Source: Tsuneonella mangrovi (GTDB lineage: Bacteria > Pseudomonadota > Alphaproteobacteria > Sphingomonadales > Sphingomonadaceae). From it: a stretch of 64,000 bases of DNA. A program made the position numbers and the translations under genes. The notes under the pieces are model-generated. The model made no database searches. It was not told the origin of the DNA and was given only the letters and a program-made list of their open reading frames with translations. Below are positions 34,339 through 44,236 of this stretch, piece by piece (position 1 is the stretch's first letter; every line of letters starts with the position of its first letter). Location of the stretch: contig NZ_CP022889.1 of the NCBI RefSeq assembly GCF_002269345.1, positions 682,001-746,000 of the forward strand, given 5' to 3'.

Positions 34339-35625
34339 ATGGATTTCGACCCCACCGAACGGCAGACCCACTGGCGCGACCGCGTGCGCAACTTCATCGA
34401 AAACCATGTCCGTCCGCGCGTCGGCGACTACGTCGCACAGGACAAGGAAGGCGAGCGCTGGAAAGTGATCCCGGTGATCGAAGAGGAAAAAGCCCGGGCC
34501 AAGGCGCAAGGGATCTGGAACCTGTTCATGCCGCCTCAGTCCGGTCGCGCACACGTCGACGACACGTTCGAATTTGAAGGGCCTGGCCTGACAAACCTCG
34601 AATACGCGTTGTGCGCGGAAGAAATGGGCCGCATCGGTTGGGCCAGCGAAGTATTCAACTGCTCCGCCCCCGACACCGGCAACATGGAAGTGTTCCACCG
34701 CTACGGAACCCGCGAGCAGAAGGAACAGTGGCTCAGGCCGCTGATGAACGGCGAGATCCGCTCCGCCTTCCTGATGACCGAGCCGCAGGTCGCCAGTTCG
34801 GATGCGACCAACATCGAATGCTCGATCAAACGCGACGGCGACGAATACGTCATCAACGGGCGCAAGTGGTGGTCGTCGGGCGCGGGCGATCCGCGCTGCT
34901 CGGTCGCAATCGTGATGGGCAAGACCGATTTCGAGGCCAAGCGCCACCAGCAGCAATCGATGATTGTGATGCCAATGGACGCGGAAGGCGTCGAGATCCT
35001 CCGCTACCTGCCGGTGTTCGGCTATGACGACGCGCCGCACGGTCACATGGAAATCAAGCTCAACAACGTGCGCGTTCCCGCCAGCAACATGCTGCTTGGC
35101 GAAGGGCGCGGGTTCGAAATCGCGCAGGGCCGCCTCGGGCCGGGCCGCATTCACCACTGCATGCGCACGATCGGGGTTGCCGAGGAAGCGCTTGAGAAGA
35201 TGTGCAAGCGGCTCCAATCGCGCGTCGCATTCGGCAAGCCGATCTTCCAGCATTCGATCTGGGAACAGCGCGTGGCGCAGGCACGGATCAATATCGACAT
35301 GACACGCCTGTTGTGCCTCAAGGCAGCCGACATGATGGACAAGGTCGGCAACAAGGCCGCCGCGCAGGAAATCGCCATGATCAAGGTCCAGGCGCCGAAC
35401 ATGGCGCTACGGATCATCGACGATGCGATCCAGGCTCACGGCGGCGGCGGCGTGTCGGACGACTATGGTCTGGCCAGCGCCTACGCCCACCAGCGCACGC
35501 TGCGCCTGGCGGACGGACCGGACGAAGTCCACGCCCGCGCGATCGCCCGGATGGAATTCGCCCGCCACGCACCGTCGCCTGACGAGGAATCGTTCAGCTC
35601 GGGCGACATGGGGGCCACCCGATGA
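34339..35625 (+). CDS. acyl-CoA dehydrogenase (ACAD10/11-like branch)
   Basis: 428-residue acyl-CoA dehydrogenase. Conserved blocks are [21 protein letters not shown] (FAD-binding), [44 protein letters not shown], and the C-terminal [33 protein letters not shown]. The GPDEVH ending and the [18 protein letters not shown] motif are typical of the branch that travels with an APH-like kinase, as it does here. In eukaryotic ACAD10/11 the two activities are fused and process 4-hydroxy acyl-CoAs; the same link for the bacterial pair is an inference. AAGAGGAA precedes the ATG. It overlaps the next gene by 4 nt. Confidence 0.92.
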   Translation: MDFDPTERQTHWRDRVRNFIENHVRPRVGDYVAQDKEGERWKVIPVIEEEKARAKAQGIWNLFMPPQSGRAHVDDTFEFEGPGLTNLEYALCAEEMGRIGWASEVFNCSAPDTGNMEVFHRYGTREQKEQWLRPLMNGEIRSAFLMTEPQVASSDATNIECSIKRDGDEYVINGRKWWSSGAGDPRCSVAIVMGKTDFEAKRHQQQSMIVMPMDAEGVEILRYLPVFGYDDAPHGHMEIKLNNVRVPASNMLLGEGRGFEIAQGRLGPGRIHHCMRTIGVAEEALEKMCKRLQSRVAFGKPIFQHSIWEQRVAQARINIDMTRLLCLKAADMMDKVGNKAAAQEIAMIKVQAPNMALRIIDDAIQAHGGGGVSDDYGLASAYAHQRTLRLADGPDEVHARAIARMEFARHAPSPDEESFSSGDMGATR

Positions 35626-36710
35626 AGGCTGCCGTCCTTATCGAGCCGAACAAGCCGCTGGAGATCGAGGAACTCTCGATCTCCAAGCCGGGCCCGCATG
35701 AAGTGCTGATCCGGACTGCGGCTTGCGGGCTTTGCCATTCGGATCTCCACTTCATCGAAGGAACCTATCCGCACGCCCTGCCCGCTGTGCCCGGACACGA
35801 AGCTGCGGGGATCGTCGAAGCGGTCGGCAGCGAGGTTCGCACCGTCAAGCCGGGCGATCACGTCGTTTCGTGCCTCAGCGCGTTCTGCGGTCACTGCGAG
35901 TTCTGCGTGACTGGCCGAATGGCGCTGTGCCTCGGGGGTGAGACCCGCCGAACCGCAGACCAGGCCCCGCGCATCACCCGGCCTGACGGCAGTACGGTCA
36001 ACCAGATGCTCAACCTCTCGGCCTTTGCCGAACAGATGCTGATCCACGAGCACGCCTGCGTGCGGATCAATCCCGAAATGCCGCTCGACCGGGCGGCAGT
36101 GATCGGATGCGCGGTCACCACCGGTGCCGGTGCGGTGTTCAACGCCTGCAAGCTGGTGCCGGGTGAGACCGTTGCAGTGGTCGGTTGCGGCGGCGTAGGA
36201 CTTGCGGCCATCAACGCCGCCAAGATTGCCGGCGCGGGCCGCGTGATTGCCTGCGACCCGGTGCCCGAGAAGCGCGAGCTGGCCAAGGCCTTAGGTGCTA
36301 CCGATGCTGTCGATGCGCTGGCCGAAGACGCCGCCCAGCAGGTCATCGCCATGACCGGCGGCGGGGTCGACCACGCGATCGAGGCGGTCGGACGGCAGGC
36401 ATCGGCCGACCTGGCCGTAAAAGTACTGCGGCGCGGCGGAACAGCCACGATCCTCGGGATGATGCCGCTCGACTGCAAGGTCGGGCTTGGCGCGCTGGAC
36501 CTGCTCGGCGGCAAGAAGCTGCAGGGCGCGATCATGGGGATGAACCGCTTTCCAGTCGACCTGCCGCGCCTGGTCGATTTCTACATGCGCGGCTTGCTCG
36601 ATCTCGACACGATCATTGCCGAAAGGATCCCGCTGTCCGGCGTCAACGACGGATTCGAGAAGATGAAAAAGGGCGACAGCGCGCGCAGCGTGATCGTGTT
36701 CGATCAATGA
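35622..36710 (+). CDS. zinc-dependent alcohol dehydrogenase (MDR superfamily)
   Basis: 362-residue medium-chain dehydrogenase. Catalytic zinc ligands are in AACGLCHSD and PGHEAAG; the structural zinc site is complete in [18 protein letters not shown] binding is by [28 protein letters not shown], whose Asp after the last strand fits NAD rather than NADP. The ATG overlaps the acyl-CoA dehydrogenase stop (ATGA), and its stop overlaps the kinase start (ATGA), so the three are one operon. It probably oxidises a primary alcohol to the aldehyde as part of the same catabolic route. Confidence 0.92.
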   Translation: MKAAVLIEPNKPLEIEELSISKPGPHEVLIRTAACGLCHSDLHFIEGTYPHALPAVPGHEAAGIVEAVGSEVRTVKPGDHVVSCLSAFCGHCEFCVTGRMALCLGGETRRTADQAPRITRPDGSTVNQMLNLSAFAEQMLIHEHACVRINPEMPLDRAAVIGCAVTTGAGAVFNACKLVPGETVAVVGCGGVGLAAINAAKIAGAGRVIACDPVPEKRELAKALGATDAVDALAEDAAQQVIAMTGGGVDHAIEAVGRQASADLAVKVLRRGGTATILGMMPLDCKVGLGALDLLGGKKLQGAIMGMNRFPVDLPRLVDFYMRGLLDLDTIIAERIPLSGVNDGFEKMKKGDSARSVIVFDQ

Positions 36711-37795
36711 GCGTGCCCAGCCCCGAAATCGCCGACGCGACGAAGGCGTTCTCGGGCACGGTCGAACCGTCCGAGGCCGATCATCTCGACGAAGCCAGGC
36801 TCACCGCGTGGATGGAAGCCAACGTCGAAGGGTTCGAAGGACCGCTGACGCAGGCCAAGTTCAAAGGCGGACAGTCGAACCCGACCTACAAGATATCGAC
36901 CCCGAACAAGAACTATGTCCTGCGCCGCAAGCCATTCGGCAAACTGCTACCCAGCGCGCACGCGGTGGACCGCGAGTTCCGTGTCCAGTCCGGCTTGCAC
37001 AAGGTCGGCTTCCCGGTCGCGCGGCAGTTCGGCCTGTGCACCGACGACGATGTGGTCGGTTCGTGGTTCTACGTGATGGACATGGTCGACGGCCGCACGA
37101 TCTGGGATGGTGCCATGCCCGGTGCCACTGCCAACGAACGCCGTGCAGTCTACGATGCGATGGTCGATACCCTCGCCGCGCTCCACAACGTCGATATCGA
37201 GGAAGCGGGGCTCGAAACGTTCGGCAAGCCGGGCAACTACTTCGGCCGCCAGGTCGATCGCTGGACCAAGCAGTATCGCCTGTCGGAAACCGACACGCTG
37301 CCGTCGATGGAGAAGCTGATCGAGTATCTCCCGGCGACCCTTCCCGAGCAAACCCGGACGAGCGTGGTCCACGGCGATTACCGCATCGACAACATGATCT
37401 TCGCGAAGGATCGCCCCGAGGTACTCGCTGTGCTCGATTGGGAGCTGTCGACGCTCGGCGATCCAATGTCGGATTTCACCTACTTGTGCATGATGTACGT
37501 CACCGAGAACGGCGGCCGGTCAGGCGTGATGGACCTCGACCGCACGGCATTGGGCATTCCCGAACTCGACGAAGTCGTCGAACGCTATTGCAATGCCACT
37601 GGCCGCACCGAAGTGCCCGACATGAACTGGTTCTTCGCCTACAACTTCTTCCGCCTTGCGGGCATCCTCCAGGGGATCAAGAAGCGGGTGATCGATGGCA
37701 CCGCCAGTTCGGCTCATGCCAAGGCGCAATCGGACCGGGTTGCTCCTCTGGCCGACAAGGCATGGGAATTCGCGGTGAAAGCAGGCGCCAGCTAG
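36707..37795 (+). CDS. APH-like phosphotransferase (ACAD10-associated)
   Basis: 362-residue aminoglycoside phosphotransferase-fold kinase. QAKFKGGQSNPTYKI contains the Gly-rich nucleotide loop, YVLRRKP the ATP-binding lysine, VVHGDYRIDNMIF the catalytic HGDxxxxN loop and AVLDWELSTLGDP the metal-binding DxD-like segment. Together with the acyl-CoA dehydrogenase two genes upstream it matches the ACAD10/11 kinase-dehydrogenase pair thought to phosphorylate the hydroxyl of 4-hydroxyacyl-CoA; antibiotic resistance is unlikely. The ATG at 36707 overlaps the alcohol dehydrogenase stop. A longer open frame upstream lies in another reading frame of that gene and is rejected. Confidence 0.9.
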   Translation: MSVPSPEIADATKAFSGTVEPSEADHLDEARLTAWMEANVEGFEGPLTQAKFKGGQSNPTYKISTPNKNYVLRRKPFGKLLPSAHAVDREFRVQSGLHKVGFPVARQFGLCTDDDVVGSWFYVMDMVDGRTIWDGAMPGATANERRAVYDAMVDTLAALHNVDIEEAGLETFGKPGNYFGRQVDRWTKQYRLSETDTLPSMEKLIEYLPATLPEQTRTSVVHGDYRIDNMIFAKDRPEVLAVLDWELSTLGDPMSDFTYLCMMYVTENGGRSGVMDLDRTALGIPELDEVVERYCNATGRTEVPDMNWFFAYNFFRLAGILQGIKKRVIDGTASSAHAKAQSDRVAPLADKAWEFAVKAGAS

Positions 37796-37802
37796 GCGCG
37801 CG

Positions 37803-40187
37803 TCAGAACCGGGTATTCCAGCGCAGCGCCACGCCCTTGTCGTCGGGCAATGATGCGATGTGCCCCGGATCCTTGCGGTAGAACAGGCTGGCCGAAGCGC
37901 TGCCGCCCCACAGCGGGCCGCTCCACGCCAGTTCACCGTCCATCTCGCGTCCGTGCGGGGTGAGCGGCAGTGTGCGAATGCCGTAGGTCGTTCCCAGCGT
38001 CGCATAGTCGTAGGAAATCGGCAGATCGAGCGCGAGCCCGCCGCTTTCGACCCGTAACGGCTGCGAAACCCGCAAGCCAAGCCTGTCGGCATGTGCGAAA
38101 ATCCCGATCCGCTGCACGTCGAGCGACCACGCACGGCTTGTCAGGTTGGAACCTGAAGTTATGAACCCGGCATGGTCGGCGCGGGTCCATCCCTGGCGAA
38201 ACGCACCGCCCAGTCGCCAGCCCTCGGCAAACCGCCACCCGGCAGTGGCATCGACGAACAGCGTATTCGCCCCGCCCCCACCGAGCGAATTGGCGAAATA
38301 TCCGCCGAGCACGGTGCGATCTTCCTGCAACCACGTCGCTCCCAGCGAAGTATCGACCGGACCGAAGCGCCGGTCGGCAGTGAGCGCGAAGTTGCGGGTG
38401 CCGTATCGTGCACGCCAGCGATCGAGCACGCCGTTGGCCTCGCGAACCGTGCCGAGCCACGCCTGTCCGCTTTGCCCGCTGAAGGTCAGGCCCCAGCGCC
38501 CCAACCGCTGTCGAAACGCGAATGAGGCATCGGCGCTCTCTGAGAAACCCGTGTCGCCATTGGCGTCGCGTGCGATCAGGAATGCTGGCCGCTCCTGCCC
38601 TTGAACCTGTGCGACAAGCCCATTGGCGCTCTCGCGAATGGCAAATCCCATCGTCGTGGTCGGCGCAAGCTTGAGCGCGACCTGAGCAGCCAGCACCCGC
38701 GACTGTTCGGCATCCTCCTGCGTCAGGCGAAGCGGTGCGGACCAGCCGGGCGTGCCCTGCGCGCCACCAGCCACCGTGAAAGCCAGCGACACATTCTTGC
38801 CGCTCGCACCAAGCTGCCTTGTCCCGGCGTCGACCGCGCCAAGCAGGCGCGGCATGACGGCCGCTGTGCGCATCGTCGGCCCCAGGTTCACGTTGTAGGC
38901 CCGCCGGTAACCGTCGAGGACCACTGCATCGAGCGTGATCTGAGTCATCGAATCGCCCATCGCCGAGGAAGCGACGGCCGCGCTGTCGGCCAGCGGGACC
39001 AGAGTCGAGCTGCCCGCCATAGTCGTCGTGCCCTGCGGTGCAAACGCGGCAGCAATGTCGAGAATTCCGTGACCGTAAGTGGAATCGACGCCTGTCACCC
39101 CTGCGTCGGTTGCCGAATCAAGCAGTATCTTGACCATTTCAGCACCGGTGAGGTTGGGAAAAGCCTGCTTGAGCAGTGCGACCGCCCCCGCCACTTGCGG
39201 CGCGGAAAAGCTCGTGCCCGACAGGACCGTGACGTAATCGCCATCGGCCTTGTGGGTGATCAGCATCGTGCCGTTCTGGTATTCGCAGCACACTCCCTCG
39301 CCGAGCGCGGTGAGGTAATAGGCCGCGTCGCTGCCCGCACGGTTGCTGAAGCTCGAGATCACGCCTTTGTCGTTGACCGACCCGACAATGATGACATTGG
39401 CGCCACCGGCAGCCCTGACCTGGCTGGCAAAAGGATCGGGGTTGTTGGGGTCGATCTTGGGATCGCTTCCATCCCCCCCATTGCCAGCTGCGACCACGAC
39501 CACCACGCCCGCTGCGGCGGCATTGGCGATCGCCTGTTGCATCGTTGCCGTGATGCCGTCCGCGCCACCGAGGCTGAGGTTGATCACCGTCGCTCCGGCT
39601 GCGACCGCATGGTTGACCCCCTTGGCAATATCAGTGTCGTCGAACAGGCAGCCGCTATCCGGATTGTTGGGGTCGAACGTCGCGCAAGACCCCGGCTGGT
39701 CGGCCCGCAAAGCGACGATCGTGGCATCGAAGGCAATCCCCATTACGCCGGAATTGTTTCGCGCCGCTGCTGCTACGAGCGCAACCTGCGTGCCATGACC
39801 GTCCTGGTCGTCGATCGAGCGTGTTCCGGCGACATCGACGCTCTTGGGATCGATCCGTCCGGTGAATTCGGAAGTCGTCGTGTCGATCCCTGTATCGACA
39901 ATCCCGATCTTGATGCCCTGTCCGGTCGCTCCTTGCTGCCATGCGGTGATTGCATTGTGGAACGCGGGCCCGGTCGATTGCTGGTATTCGGTGGTGTTGA
40001 AGTTGGTCGTCGATGGCGTGGGAGTCGGCGTCGAAGGAGTGGTCGTCGTGGGAGGCGGAGTCGAGGCAACGCTTCCACCGGAGCCGCCGCATCCGCTCAA
40101 GACGACAACGAAGAGGGCCACAACACCGCATCTCAAGCGCGTTTGCGCTCCAGCTTTGCGACTTGCCGATGTTCCGTTGCGTCCCAT
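37803..40187 (-). CDS. S8 subtilisin-family autotransporter with lipobox and C-terminal barrel
   Basis: 794-residue surface protease. The N-terminus has a hydrophobic segment ending VVLSGC (Cys33), a good lipobox, then a Thr/Pro-rich linker (about residues 43-62). The catalytic triad is complete: Asp98 in GIVDTGID, His131 in DGHGTQVA and Ser326 in LSGTSFSAP, with the oxyanion Asn in AAGNGG. The C-terminal 260 or so residues are alternating polar/hydrophobic and end in RWNTRF, as expected of an autotransporter-like beta barrel. The start at 40187 is chosen over earlier in-frame codons because it gives a conventional signal. A lipid-modified passenger joined to a barrel is unusual. It converges with the kinase gene 7 bp away. 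Confidence 0.88.
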   Translation of the reverse strand: MGRNGTSASRKAGAQTRLRCGVVALFVVVLSGCGGSGGSVASTPPPTTTTPSTPTPTPSTTNFNTTEYQQSTGPAFHNAITAWQQGATGQGIKIGIVDTGIDTTTSEFTGRIDPKSVDVAGTRSIDDQDGHGTQVALVAAAARNNSGVMGIAFDATIVALRADQPGSCATFDPNNPDSGCLFDDTDIAKGVNHAVAAGATVINLSLGGADGITATMQQAIANAAAAGVVVVVAAGNGGDGSDPKIDPNNPDPFASQVRAAGGANVIIVGSVNDKGVISSFSNRAGSDAAYYLTALGEGVCCEYQNGTMLITHKADGDYVTVLSGTSFSAPQVAGAVALLKQAFPNLTGAEMVKILLDSATDAGVTGVDSTYGHGILDIAAAFAPQGTTTMAGSSTLVPLADSAAVASSAMGDSMTQITLDAVVLDGYRRAYNVNLGPTMRTAAVMPRLLGAVDAGTRQLGASGKNVSLAFTVAGGAQGTPGWSAPLRLTQEDAEQSRVLAAQVALKLAPTTTMGFAIRESANGLVAQVQGQERPAFLIARDANGDTGFSESADASFAFRQRLGRWGLTFSGQSGQAWLGTVREANGVLDRWRARYGTRNFALTADRRFGPVDTSLGATWLQEDRTVLGGYFANSLGGGGANTLFVDATAGWRFAEGWRLGGAFRQGWTRADHAGFITSGSNLTSRAWSLDVQRIGIFAHADRLGLRVSQPLRVESGGLALDLPISYDYATLGTTYGIRTLPLTPHGREMDGELAWSGPLWGGSASASLFYRKDPGHIASLPDDKGVALRWNTRF

Positions 40188-40357
40188 GCCTGCGTCCCAC
40201 GGTGCAATTTGCAGCGGATAGTCCATAGCACGGATTGCTAAAGCGTCCCTGAACACGAATTCATGGACCTTTGCATATTGCCGCGCACCCAATCGGCTTG
40301 CAGCGGGCCACCGGTCTCGCTAGCGCCTCCCCGACCAACCCAACAGGATTTGCAGCT

Positions 40358-41206
40358 ATGCCCGACGACACCGCCCAGCTTGCCGCCGCCATCGATGCCG
40401 CGTGGGAATCGCGGACCGAGGTCACGCCCGGTAGCGTCGAGGTGGCCGATTCCGTTGCGGAGGCGCTGCAATTGCTCGACGATGGCAATGCGCGGGTGGC
40501 CGAGCCTGACGGCAACGGCGGCTGGCACGTCAACCAGTGGCTCAAGAAGGCCGTGCTGCTCAGCTTCCGCCTGCAAGACAACCGAGTGATGGAAGGCGGC
40601 AGCGCAGGCACCCCCGCTTTCGACAAGGTTCCCAGCAAGTTCGCCGGCTGGGGCGACAACCGCTTTCGCGATGCAGGGTTCAGGGTCGTGCCCGGCGCTG
40701 TGGTGCGGCGCGGCAGCTATATCGCGCCCGGTGCGGTTCTGATGCCGAGTTTCGTCAATATCGGCGCATATGTCGGCGAGGGTGCGATGATCGACACCTG
40801 GGCGACGGTCGGTTCGTGCGCGCAGATTGGCAAGAACGTGCATATCTCGGGCGGCGCAGGCATCGGGGGCGTGCTCGAACCGCTCCAGGCCGACCCGGTG
40901 ATTATCGGCGACGGGGCCTTTATCGGCGCGCGCGCCGAGGTTGCCGAAGGCGTGCGGGTGGGCGAAGGCGCGGTGCTGTCGATGGGCGTCTATCTCGGCG
41001 CATCGACCAAGATCGTCGATCGGGCGACCGGCGAAGTACACATGGGCAAAGTGCCGCCTTATGCAGTGGTCGTGCCCGGTTCGCTGCCGGGCAAGCCTTT
41101 GCCCGACGGCACGCCGGGCCCGAACCTTTACTGCGCTGTGATCGTCAAAACGGTGGACGCGCAAACCCGCTCCAAGACCGGCATCAACGAGCTCTTGCGC
41201 GACTGA
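40358..41206 (+). CDS. dapD: 2,3,4,5-tetrahydropyridine-2,6-dicarboxylate N-succinyltransferase
   Basis: 282-residue left-handed beta-helix acyltransferase of the succinylase branch of lysine and diaminopimelate synthesis. An N-terminal helical domain is followed by isoleucine-patch hexapeptide repeats ([35 protein letters not shown], in pieces) and the C-terminal [15 protein letters not shown]. The active-site Asp/Glu lie in GEGAMIDT. The start at 40358 gives [12 protein letters not shown], typical for alphaproteobacterial DapD. The gene is alone; other dap genes are elsewhere. Confidence 0.96.
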   Translation: MPDDTAQLAAAIDAAWESRTEVTPGSVEVADSVAEALQLLDDGNARVAEPDGNGGWHVNQWLKKAVLLSFRLQDNRVMEGGSAGTPAFDKVPSKFAGWGDNRFRDAGFRVVPGAVVRRGSYIAPGAVLMPSFVNIGAYVGEGAMIDTWATVGSCAQIGKNVHISGGAGIGGVLEPLQADPVIIGDGAFIGARAEVAEGVRVGEGAVLSMGVYLGASTKIVDRATGEVHMGKVPPYAVVVPGSLPGKPLPDGTPGPNLYCAVIVKTVDAQTRSKTGINELLRD

Positions 41207-41290
41207 CACGATCTCATAGCGGATCGGAACGCTCGCTCGCCCGGATCGTTGGAGTGGCGGACGGGTAATCCGATCAGGAGATCGTGAGCC

Positions 41291-41623
41291 ATGAACACCC
41301 GAACCGACCAGATAGTCGAAACCGAAACCCATGCCAGCGGCGGCTCGAAGGAAGGTGTCGTTCGTTGGGTGCTGGGGGTCGGTCTGATCCTCGCCATCGC
41401 GTCTCTCTCGCTGATCTGGATCAACGGAGCGACCGACCACCCGATCAGTTCCGGCCAGGGCGACGTGAGCGCACAAATTGCCCAACAAAAGGCGCAGGAT
41501 GACGATATGCCCGATGCAATCGCGGCCAACAAATCAGACGAACTCAGCCCCGGAAGCGAGAATTACAGCTACAATGGCATGCTCGAGATCGAGCAAAACA
41601 GGCACGCGACACAGCAGCAGTAA
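41291..41623 (+). CDS. hypothetical single-pass membrane protein
   Basis: 110-residue protein with GGAG 9 nt before the ATG. A polar N-terminus is followed by one hydrophobic helix, VRWVLGVGLILAIASLSLIWI (about residues 24-44), and a 65-residue acidic, Gln-rich tail (DVSAQIAQQKAQDDDMPDA) with no cysteines. The topology suggests a bitopic inner membrane protein with the tail in the periplasm. I recognise no family. It lies between dapD and the convergent M19 dipeptidase. Confidence 0.7.
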   Translation: MNTRTDQIVETETHASGGSKEGVVRWVLGVGLILAIASLSLIWINGATDHPISSGQGDVSAQIAQQKAQDDDMPDAIAANKSDELSPGSENYSYNGMLEIEQNRHATQQQ

Positions 41624-41662
41624 CGCGCGCGTCGATGACCTGAGAAAGACAGTAGCCTGAGA

Positions 41663-42916
41663 CTAGAACGCAGTCGGATTCTCGATCGGCGGATCCGAAC
41701 GATGCGCTGTCGCATAGGCTTCGGCAGCCTTCATCACCCGCATGATGTTTCCACTCGATATCTTCTCGAGGTCAGTCTTCGAATATCCGCGCCGCGCGAG
41801 TTCGGTGAACAGTGCGGGATACCCGCTCACATCCTCTGCCCCGACCGGCCCGACTTCCATCCCGTCGTAATCGCCGCCTACGCCGACATGGTCGATCCCG
41901 GCCACTGCACGGATATGGTCGATATGGTCGGCCCAGTCGCTGATGGTCGCCTGAGGAGCGGGATTGGCCGCTTCCCACGCCTTCATCGCCGCGGCAGCCT
42001 TGTCGGGCTGGCCGAGCCACAATGCGTTGAGTCGGGCTTCCTCTCCCGCCTTGGCGGCACCCCATTGGCGCAGCTTTTCGCTAAGGAACGGCGGATACCC
42101 GACGCTCATCACCACCCCGCCGTTGTCCTTCAGGCGCGCCAGCACGGCATCGGGAACGTTGCGGGAGTGGCCATCGACCGCCCGCGAGCCGGAATGGCTG
42201 AAGATCACGGGCACCTTGGCTACGTCGAGCGCATCCATCATCGTTTTCTCGCTGACATGGCTGAGATCGACCAGCATCCCCAACCGGTTCATCTCGCGCA
42301 CTACGTCGCGGCCGAAGTCGGTGAGTCCGTTATGAGCGGGCGTATCGGTGGCGCTGTCGGCCCACGGGGTGTTTTTCGAGTGGGTCAGCGTCATGTAGCG
42401 CGCGCCGAGTGCATACATCTGCCGCAGGACCGCGAGGCTGCCGTTGATCGAATGGCCGCCCTCCATCCCGATCAGCGAAGCGATCTTGCCCGCCTTGCGC
42501 GCAGCAATCACGTCAGCGGTCGAAGTGGCGAGCTGCATCCGGTCGGGGTGGCGCGCCACCACCCGCTTGATCACGTCGATCTGCTCGAGCGTGGCCTGCA
42601 CCGGCGCGGAACCTTGCAGGTCGGCGCTGACATAGACCGACCAGAACTGCGCCCCGACATGCCCCTTGGCCAATCTCGGCAAGTCGGTGTGCATCGACGG
42701 CCCGCCGTATTCAGTGACCGGCTCATCGGTGGTGTCGTTGAAGTCGAAACTGGCGAGGACATCGCGCATCCGCTCACGCAGCTGCTCGGGTACGTCGTTA
42801 TGCCCGTCCCACACCGGTGCTTCAGATAAAGCAGCTTCAGCCACCTGTTGCGGGGTCTGCGCGAACGACGGCGTCGCCACCATCAATGCCGCCATGCCGA
42901 TCGCCAGGTATTTCAT
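41663..42916 (-). CDS. exported M19 (renal dipeptidase-like) membrane dipeptidase
   Basis: 417-residue amidohydrolase-fold enzyme with an N-terminal signal peptide ([19 protein letters not shown]). Zinc ligands of the family appear as His and Asp in [12 protein letters not shown], the Glu in [10 protein letters not shown], and the His residues in [11 protein letters not shown] and [11 protein letters not shown]; the substrate Asp is in GVGGDYDG. Such enzymes hydrolyse L-X-D/L-X dipeptides. The start at 42916 is preferred to one 15 nt upstream since it gives a normal signal peptide with AAGG before it. Confidence 0.9.
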   Translation of the reverse strand: MKYLAIGMAALMVATPSFAQTPQQVAEAALSEAPVWDGHNDVPEQLRERMRDVLASFDFNDTTDEPVTEYGGPSMHTDLPRLAKGHVGAQFWSVYVSADLQGSAPVQATLEQIDVIKRVVARHPDRMQLATSTADVIAARKAGKIASLIGMEGGHSINGSLAVLRQMYALGARYMTLTHSKNTPWADSATDTPAHNGLTDFGRDVVREMNRLGMLVDLSHVSEKTMMDALDVAKVPVIFSHSGSRAVDGHSRNVPDAVLARLKDNGGVVMSVGYPPFLSEKLRQWGAAKAGEEARLNALWLGQPDKAAAAMKAWEAANPAPQATISDWADHIDHIRAVAGIDHVGVGGDYDGMEVGPVGAEDVSGYPALFTELARRGYSKTDLEKISSGNIMRVMKAAEAYATAHRSDPPIENPTAF

Positions 42917-43033
42917 TGCCTTGCCCCCCATTCACCGATTTCCCCAGGAGAAGTGGTAACCCTTCTTAGGACGTGTGACCATCTCCAACCTTCACGCTAC
43001 AAACGTGGCCATCTGCAAGCAACCGGAGGAACC

Positions 43034-43516
43034 GTGAGCGAAGCCGACAGGATCATCGAACGACTGGACCTTGCACCGCATCCCGAAGGCGGTTGGTTCA
43101 AGGAAACGTGGCGTGCGCCGATTGCGAGCGGGCAACGCGCATCGTCGACCGCTATCCTGTTCCTGCTGAAGGCAGGCGAGTGCTCGCATTGGCACCGCGT
43201 CGATGCCGCCGAGATTTGGCTGTGGCACGCCGGCGATCCGCTGATGCTGTCAATGTGCGAATCCGACGAAGGACCGGCGGAGCGGATCGAACTCGGGCCG
43301 CCGTCGACCGCAACCAGATTGCTCCAGGCCGTCGTCCCGCCCTACTGGTGGCAGGCAGCCGAACTCGCTGGTGGCGGCCAGGAAGGATATACGCTTGTGT
43401 CCTGCGTGGTTGCGCCGGGCTTCGAGTTCGCGGGGTTCGAACTCGCACCGCCGGATTGGAAGCCGGGCAAAGGCGGCCAAGCAAGCGAGATGCACCAGCA
43501 CGAGAGGAAACTCTGA
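43034..43516 (+). CDS. cupin superfamily protein (DUF985/cupin_5)
   Basis: 160-residue small beta-barrel protein starting at a GTG (43034) placed 3-5 nt after GGAGGA. The start segment ADRIIERLDLAPHPEGGWFKETWRA and the SSTAILFLLKAGECSHWHRVDAAEIWLWHAGDPL block are typical of DUF985 cupins, whose His residues (HWHRVDAAE) may bind a metal. YTLVSCVVAPGFEFAGFEL closes the fold. No activity is established for the family. It is followed 1 bp later by the DoxX-like gene. Confidence 0.87.
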   Translation: MSEADRIIERLDLAPHPEGGWFKETWRAPIASGQRASSTAILFLLKAGECSHWHRVDAAEIWLWHAGDPLMLSMCESDEGPAERIELGPPSTATRLLQAVVPPYWWQAAELAGGGQEGYTLVSCVVAPGFEFAGFELAPPDWKPGKGGQASEMHQHERKL

Positions 43517-43517
43517 C

Positions 43518-43931
43518 GTGACTCGCAAACGTAGCGCCACTCGCTGGTTACTGGCGGTTCTCTATGCCGCCGCCGGCTACCTGCACATCATGCTGCCCGC
43601 GCCGTTCGTGAAGATCACGCCGACTTGGGTGCCTTACCCGGGGATCGTCATCGCACTGACGGGAATCGCCGAACTGCTCGGTGCGGTGGGATTGTCGCAG
43701 CCATGGTCACCGCGACTGCGGCGAGCGGCGGGAATTGGTCTGGCACTCTATGCTCTGTGTGTCTGGCCCGCCAACTTCCATCATATGGCGCTGGACATGG
43801 CACGCCCCGATCACGGGCTGGGGTTGGCCTATCATGTCCCCAGACTGCTCGCACAACCGCTGCTGATCTGGGCTGCGCTGTGGGCGAGCGAAGCGACCGA
43901 TTGGCCGTTCGCTCGCCACACGAAACGCTAG
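43518..43931 (+). CDS. DoxX-like small integral membrane protein
   Basis: 137-residue protein beginning at a GTG one base after the cupin stop. Four hydrophobic helices can be seen: ATRWLLAVLYAAAGYLHI, YPGIVIALTGIAELLGAVGL, AAGIGLALYALCVWPANF and LLAQPLLIWAALWAS. The HIMLPAPFVKITPTW and GIAELLGAVGL motifs resemble the DoxX/DUF4267 group of membrane proteins. The function of this branch is unknown. GAGAGG before the GTG supports the start. Confidence 0.75.
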   Translation: MTRKRSATRWLLAVLYAAAGYLHIMLPAPFVKITPTWVPYPGIVIALTGIAELLGAVGLSQPWSPRLRRAAGIGLALYALCVWPANFHHMALDMARPDHGLGLAYHVPRLLAQPLLIWAALWASEATDWPFARHTKR

Positions 43932-43950
43932 GTGCTGTTCGCCGGAGCGA

Positions 43951-44202
43951 TCAGCTCATGTGCTTCGAAACGGCACCGGTCATCTTGAACATCGAGATCT
44001 GGGCCGAGCCGGTCACCTTGCCGAGCGCACCATCGGGATTGATCTGGCGCTTGTCCTTGCTGTCCTGCAGGCCGTGCTTCTTGATGTAGTCCCACACCTT
44101 CGAAGTCACCTGGGCGCGAGTCATCGGACCCTTGCCGACAACGGCTTCGAGTTCCGGCGTCAGGTTGACCGGCTTCTGGAGTGCATTGTTCTTACCAGCC
44201 AT
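43951..44202 (-). CDS. stand-alone SWIB/MDM2 domain protein
   Basis: 83-residue protein that is a single SWIB domain: KPVNLTPELEAVVGKGPMTRAQVTSKVWDYIKKHGLQD, then KRQINPDGALGKV and a final helix. SWIB domains are best known from eukaryotic chromatin remodelling complexes and the MDM2 p53-binding fold. Stand-alone forms occur in chlamydiae and a number of proteobacteria and are thought to bind DNA or its packaging proteins, which here is inference. AAAGGACC precedes the ATG. Confidence 0.88.
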   Translation of the reverse strand: MAGKNNALQKPVNLTPELEAVVGKGPMTRAQVTSKVWDYIKKHGLQDSKDKRQINPDGALGKVTGSAQISMFKMTGAVSKHMS

Positions 44203-44236
44203 AATCTGGTCCTTTCGTGTTTGTTATGGTCAAAAG

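Noticed and set aside
38601-40241. 546-codon + strand frame opposite the autotransporter
   Set aside because: It is a mirror of the S8 protease codons with no recognisable domain.
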